Below are positions 43,085-46,712 of a stretch of DNA of 46,712 nt, piece by piece. A program made the position numbers and the translations under genes. Position 1 is the stretch's first letter, and each line of letters starts with the position of its first letter. Under the pieces are notes generated by a model that was given only the letters and a program-made list of their open reading frames with translations, was not told the origin of the DNA and ran no database searches. Source of the DNA: Opitutia bacterium UBA7876 (GTDB lineage Bacteria > Verrucomicrobiota > Verrucomicrobiia > Opitutales > Seribacteraceae); the NCBI GenBank assembly GCA_002500665.1, contig DLRY01000078.1, forward strand, positions 1 to 46,712. The letters run 5' to 3'.

Positions 43085-44278
43085 ATGCCGTCCCGCTCGT
43101 CCTTTTTCCTGACGCTTCTGACGATTTGCGCCGAGGTTTCCGGGGTTGAGGTCGGGGAACCGGTCTGGACCTTTGAAACGGGAGCCGCCATCCGTTCTTC
43201 CCCCTCGATTGGGCCCGATGGCACGCTTTACGTCGGCTCGGAGGACAAGAAGGTCTACGCAGTAAGCGCCAAGACCGGGGAAAGGAAATGGGAGTTTGCG
43301 ACCGGGGACAAGGTTCTCTCAACGCCTTCGGTGGGGACGGATGGGACCGTCTACGTGGGTTCCCTGGACAAGAATGTCTATGCCCTCGATGGCAAGACCG
43401 GGCAGAAGAAATGGGAGTTTGCGACTGGGGAAAAAGTGTATTCCTCCCCCTCCATTGCAAAGGGAGACGTGATCGTGGTCGGGTCCATGGACGGCAGGGT
43501 CTATGCACTGAGGGGGGCGACCGGAAAGGTGATCTGGAAATCGGACGAGAGCATCTTCAAGAGGGGGGTTTGTTCTTCCGCTGCCATCGGCCTGCAGGAA
43601 ACCGTCTTCGTCGGGGCCATGGATAACAAGGTTTATGCCCTCAACGGGAAGACGGGAAAAATGAAGTGGGCATTCGCTACCGGGGGGCGCGTCGGATCCT
43701 CCCCCGCAGTGGGCCCGTACGGCTCTTCTTCCAGTGGCTTGGAAGGAACCATCTACACGGGTTCGGCCGATAACAAGCTGTATGCCATCGATTCACAGAC
43801 GGGGGTCAAGAAATGGGAATTCAAGGCGGGTGCAGACGTCGAGGGTTCATGCGCCCTTGGTCCCGGCAACCTGGTCTATTTCGGGTCCGAGGACAAGAAA
43901 GTCTATGCCCTGGACGGCAAGACCGGGGAGAAGGTCTGGGAATTCGGTACCGGGGGCGAGGTTTATTCAACCCCGGCCATTGGGGCCGATGGGGTCCTTT
44001 ACGTCGGCTCGGAGGATTCCAATTTCTACGCCCTGGATGCCCGCACGGGCAAGGAGAAGTGGTCCCTGAAAACGGGAGGAAAGGTAGATTCCTCCCCGTA
44101 TCTTGGCCCGGACGGCACGATTTATTTCGGATCTTGGGATGGAAAGCTTTATGCCGTCAAGGGATCGTCTCACGGTCCTTCCAAGGGCTGGTGGTCCCAA
44201 TTCCGCCAAGGCTCGGACCGGGCGGGAACCGTGGGCCTGTCACTCGACGACAGCGTTTACCGTTTCGTCGGGGATTGA
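43085..44278 (+). CDS. Secreted eight-repeat PQQ-like beta-propeller (BamB-type fold)
   Basis: 397-residue secreted protein, signal about residues 1-20. Eight consecutive repeats of about 40 residues fill residues of about 27-365, each built on W-E-F-x-T-G, S-S-P-S-I-G, D-G-T-L-Y-V-G-S-E-D-K-K-V-Y-A and L-D-x-K-T-G. That gives a closed eight-bladed propeller. The fold is shared by BamB and PQQ-dependent dehydrogenases. I see no tryptophan-docking arrangement or adjacent-cysteine pair that would identify a true quinoprotein, so enzyme activity is doubtful; binding or scaffolding is likelier. Repeats are also alike at DNA level, which suggests expansion by recombination. It follows a DUF1080 gene by 16 bases and converges on a sulfatase 20 bases away. 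Confidence 0.85.
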   Translation: MPSRSSFFLTLLTICAEVSGVEVGEPVWTFETGAAIRSSPSIGPDGTLYVGSEDKKVYAVSAKTGERKWEFATGDKVLSTPSVGTDGTVYVGSLDKNVYALDGKTGQKKWEFATGEKVYSSPSIAKGDVIVVGSMDGRVYALRGATGKVIWKSDESIFKRGVCSSAAIGLQETVFVGAMDNKVYALNGKTGKMKWAFATGGRVGSSPAVGPYGSSSSGLEGTIYTGSADNKLYAIDSQTGVKKWEFKAGADVEGSCALGPGNLVYFGSEDKKVYALDGKTGEKVWEFGTGGEVYSTPAIGADGVLYVGSEDSNFYALDARTGKEKWSLKTGGKVDSSPYLGPDGTIYFGSWDGKLYAVKGSSHGPSKGWWSQFRQGSDRAGTVGLSLDDSVYRFVGD

Positions 44279-44298
44279 TTCCGGATGGGATGGGGAGC

Positions 44299-45687
44299 CT
44301 ATCCTCCCTCGATAATCCTAATATGGTTCTTGCTATGCGTACGGAACCATATCTCCGCCTCACCCCAGCGTGGCTTTTCCAGTCCGGCTTTCCATTCCTT
44401 GAGCTTTGCAATCATTTTCCCTGCCCGTTTGCCTTCTGTTTTTATGAGGTTTTTTGATTCTGCAAGGTCCTTGCCGAGGTTGTAGAGGGCATAGCCGTAA
44501 TCCTGTACGTAGATTAACTTCCACGGACCATCGCGCATCGCCGAGAACCAGAGCTTGTGCCAGAACAAATGCTGATGAGGATGGCCGTCTTTCTTCCCTT
44601 CGATAAAGGGCAGCAGGTTCACTCCGTCCAAGTTCTTCAAACTTTCCTCCTTCGCCCCGGCGGCGGCCAGCGAGGTAGCCATGATATCTAGTGAGATCGT
44701 CATCGAATCGAAATTTTTGGGTTTCTTGAATCGTTTGGGCCAATGCGCGAAAAACGGAACACGGGTTCCACCTTCGAATTTGATTCCCTTGTGTCCGGCC
44801 AAGGGCAGGTTGATCGAAGCGTTTCCGGTCGCTCCTCCGTTGTCGCTAAGGAACCAAATCAACGTGTTCTCGAATTCCCCGGATGCTTTCAGGAAATCAA
44901 CCAGTTGGCCGATCGCCCGGTCCATTGCCCAGATCATGGCCGCATAAGTCCTGCGCTTCGGGTTTTCAATTGATGAAAACAACTGCTTGTCTTCCTCGGT
45001 CGCATGCATGGGACCGTGAGGGGCGGTGAACGAGTGAAAGAGGAAGAAAGGCTCGTCGTCTTTTGCCTCGATGAAATCGATCGCTTTTTGTCCGAACACG
45101 TCAGTCAGGTATCCATCGAATTCGACCTGTTTGCCATTCTCTTCAATCGCTTTTGGGTTGCCTGGCTTGTCATCCTTTTTGGCGTGGTAGAAATAACTTC
45201 TTGAACCGGACCGCAGGCCGTAAAAGTAATCGAACCCACGACGGGCCGGATAAAATTCATCACTGTTTCCCAAGTGCCATTTTCCAATGAGTCCGGTCCG
45301 GTAGCCGAGTTTTTTGAGACGATCGGCAAGGGTGATTTGTTTCAGGTCCATGCCGTCGGAAGGAGGGGGGGAATTCGCTTCGTGTCCAAACCGTTGCTGA
45401 TAACGGCCCGTCATCAGGCCCGCCCGTGAAGGGCTGCACACGGAGGCGGAGACATGCCCGTCGGTGAAACGGATTGCGTTTTTGGCCAGTTTGTCGATGT
45501 GGGGAGAACGAATGTCTTTGGATCCCTGACAACCAAGGTCCGCCCAGCCGAGATCATCGGCAAGAAGGATAATGACGTTTGGTTTCGACTGGGCCGAGGA
45601 AGCATGGAATGCCATACAGACAAAAAAGGCAGGCAAGGCGAGAAGAAGGCCTTGGAACCCTTTAATGCTCGCCTGGTTGTCCTTCAT
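44299..45687 (-). CDS. Sulfatase, arylsulfatase B/GalNAc-sulfatase-like (C-S-P-S-R)
   Basis: 462-residue secreted sulfatase with a long signal region (about residues 1-33). Metal motif L-A-D-D-L-G-W-A-D (D44-D45), formylglycine C84 in S-V-C-S-P-S-R, then M-T-G-R-Y-Q-Q-R-F-G-H-E, G-K-W-H-L-G-N and L-S-D-N-G-G. The R-F-G-H-E after the active site recalls S1_19/S1_27-type GalNAc- or galactose-sulfatases, from memory. DNA here looks a little AT-richer than in the neighbouring genes. Its ATG overlaps the upstream sulfatase's TGA (45684-45687), so the two are translationally coupled, and it converges on the propeller gene. Confidence 0.92.
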   Translation of the reverse strand: MKDNQASIKGFQGLLLALPAFFVCMAFHASSAQSKPNVIILLADDLGWADLGCQGSKDIRSPHIDKLAKNAIRFTDGHVSASVCSPSRAGLMTGRYQQRFGHEANSPPPSDGMDLKQITLADRLKKLGYRTGLIGKWHLGNSDEFYPARRGFDYFYGLRSGSRSYFYHAKKDDKPGNPKAIEENGKQVEFDGYLTDVFGQKAIDFIEAKDDEPFFLFHSFTAPHGPMHATEEDKQLFSSIENPKRRTYAAMIWAMDRAIGQLVDFLKASGEFENTLIWFLSDNGGATGNASINLPLAGHKGIKFEGGTRVPFFAHWPKRFKKPKNFDSMTISLDIMATSLAAAGAKEESLKNLDGVNLLPFIEGKKDGHPHQHLFWHKLWFSAMRDGPWKLIYVQDYGYALYNLGKDLAESKNLIKTEGKRAGKMIAKLKEWKAGLEKPRWGEAEIWFRTHSKNHIRIIEGG

Positions 45688-46712
45688 CGTCCCCCTTTCT
45701 TTCTAAGCTCGGCCAAGGTGGGCACGCCCTTCGAATCGGCAAGCAGGGGTTTGGGGTTCTCCACGAAGCCCGCGGGCCGGCTATCGGTCTCGATCCGGGC
45801 GACGTGGGCGTCGAGGGCCTCGGCCAAGGACTTCACCTTTTCCGGGTACTTTTTGGAAAGGTCGTTTCGTTCGCCCAAATCCTTTTCCAGGTCGTACAAC
45901 TCGGCGAACCGGTCCGCCTTGACACGGTAGCGCACCAGTTTCCACTTCCCTTGCCTGACTCCGTCCTTTTCGTAGTAGTGAAAGAGGTGCGGGGATTTGG
46001 CTTCGTCTTTGCCCAGCAGAATGTCGCTTACGTCATGACCGTCGATGATGCGATCCTTAGGTACGGGCTGTCCGGTAAGCTTCGCCACCGTGGGCAGAAG
46101 GTCGATGGTGGCCATGATCTCGGAGGATACGGTTCCTGCGGGAATCTTCCCGGGCCACCATACGAGCGTGGAAACCCGCATGTGTCCCTCGTATTTGGGG
46201 CCGAACTTATGCCCGCGCAAGGGGCCGCTGCTCGTCTTGCCCGCTCCGCCGTTGTCATTGGTGAAAAGAACGAGGGTGTCCTTGTCGATGCCGTGTTTGC
46301 GCAAGGCATTCAAAATCCGGCCGGTGCTGGCATCGATCTCGCCGACCAAGGCCTGCATGACGTCGTCTTTGGCTTTGGTCAGCCTGGAAGGGGTGACCAT
46401 ATGGGGGGAATGAACGGCGGAGTGGGGTACGTAACAGAAAAAGGGTTCGCCCTTGTGCCTTTCGATAAAATCGACCGCGGCATCCGTTATGGCATCGGTG
46501 ATCAGGGTTTGATTTTCGGGATCGGGAATGTGGGCCACGGCTTGGTTGCCCTTGATCCATGGCAGGGGCGGGTACTTTCGTTTCGGGTTTCCTCTGACCC
46601 ACATGTCGTTGGAATAAGGGATGCCCTCGTATTCGTCGAACCCTTGGGCAAGAGGCATGAATCGAGGCTGGTCGCCCAAATGCCATTTCCCGAAACAGCC
46701 GGTGGCGTACCC
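45684..46712 (-). CDS. Sulfatase, arylsulfatase A-like (5' end outside window)
   Basis: C-terminal 342 residues of a sulfatase whose start and formylglycine motif lie beyond the right edge. The frame is open to the last base, reading Y-A-T-G-C-F-G-K-W-H-L-G-D from the edge. Q-G-F-D-E-Y-E-G-I-P-Y-S-N-D-M is typical of arylsulfatase A relatives, and F-T-N-D-N-G-G-A-G supplies the distal metal site. L-R-G-H-K-F-G-P-K-Y-E-G-H and a normal C-terminal E-L-Y-D-L-E-K-D-L-G-E-R segment follow. The cysteine cannot be checked. It overlaps the next sulfatase by four bases. Confidence 0.88.
   Translation of the reverse strand, partial: GYATGCFGKWHLGDQPRFMPLAQGFDEYEGIPYSNDMWVRGNPKRKYPPLPWIKGNQAVAHIPDPENQTLITDAITDAAVDFIERHKGEPFFCYVPHSAVHSPHMVTPSRLTKAKDDVMQALVGEIDASTGRILNALRKHGIDKDTLVLFTNDNGGAGKTSSGPLRGHKFGPKYEGHMRVSTLVWWPGKIPAGTVSSEIMATIDLLPTVAKLTGQPVPKDRIIDGHDVSDILLGKDEAKSPHLFHYYEKDGVRQGKWKLVRYRVKADRFAELYDLEKDLGERNDLSKKYPEKVKSLAEALDAHVARIETDSRPAGFVENPKPLLADSKGVPTLAELRKKGGR

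Noticed and set aside
1..46712. tRNA, rRNA, CRISPR array, toxin-antitoxin, phage or secondary-metabolite genes
   Set aside because: Looked for and not seen; all gaps are short and all confident genes are glycan-, redox- or export-related except one methyltransferase and the protease homologue.

Overview
This window comes from a GC-rich (high fifties per cent by eye) member of the PVC superphylum, most likely Verrucomicrobiota, with Planctomycetota or Lentisphaerota as alternatives. That placement rests on protein families largely typical of the group: PSCyt1/DUF1549/DUF1553 proteins paired with Tat-exported DUF1501 proteins, a DUF1587-DUF1592-DUF1588-DUF1585 protein paired with DUF1552, a giant discoidin/propeller/HEAT/cytochrome c protein, and dense arrays of formylglycine sulfatases. 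Most starts lack a clear Shine-Dalgarno sequence. No RNA genes, CRISPR arrays, transposases or gene-free stretches over about 125 bases were seen. Coding is almost continuous and nearly every product carries a Sec, Tat or lipoprotein export signal.

Layout. (1) 0.1-9.4 kb, plus strand: two PSCyt/DUF1549/DUF1553 + DUF1501 pairs, then two tandem, roughly 80% identical DUF1080 (3-keto-disaccharide hydrolase family) genes. (2) 9.4-25.2 kb, minus strand, read right to left: lipoprotein, N-acetylneuraminate lyase-like aldolase, sulfatase, DUF1592-type cytochrome protein, DUF1552 protein, sulfatase, 1234-residue propeller/HEAT/cytochrome protein, two more sulfatases, and a spermidine-synthase-like methyltransferase. 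(3) 25.3-38.8 kb, plus strand: four sulfatases joined by ATGA overlaps, a fifth sulfatase, an AT-richer site-2-protease homologue that has lost its catalytic motifs, a sixth sulfatase, a GH33 sialidase, and a kelch-mutarotase/sodium-solute-symporter fusion. (4) 38.8-42.1 kb, minus strand: Tat-exported TIM-barrel protein, GH29-like protein, serine beta-lactamase-like hydrolase. (5) 42.2-44.3 kb, plus strand: a third DUF1080 protein and an eight-repeat PQQ-like propeller. (6) 44.3 kb to the end, minus strand: two overlapping sulfatases, the last cut by the window edge.

Taken together this is a locus for taking apart a sulfated, probably sialylated, complex glycan outside the cytoplasm. Twelve sulfatases would strip sulfate esters or N-sulfate, the sialidase would release sialic acid, the kelch-SSS fusion would rotate and import it, and the lyase-like aldolase would cleave it. 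The DUF1080 proteins and the TIM-barrel protein fit a 3-keto-glycoside route, with the haem and propeller proteins as candidate electron acceptors or oxidases. The last link is inference. All eleven sulfatases whose active site is visible use cysteine, so they need a maturase that is not in this window. The points most worth a second look are the degenerate protease homologue, the kelch-SSS fusion beside the sialidase, the translationally coupled sulfatase cassette, and a sulfatase whose active-site motif lacks proline.
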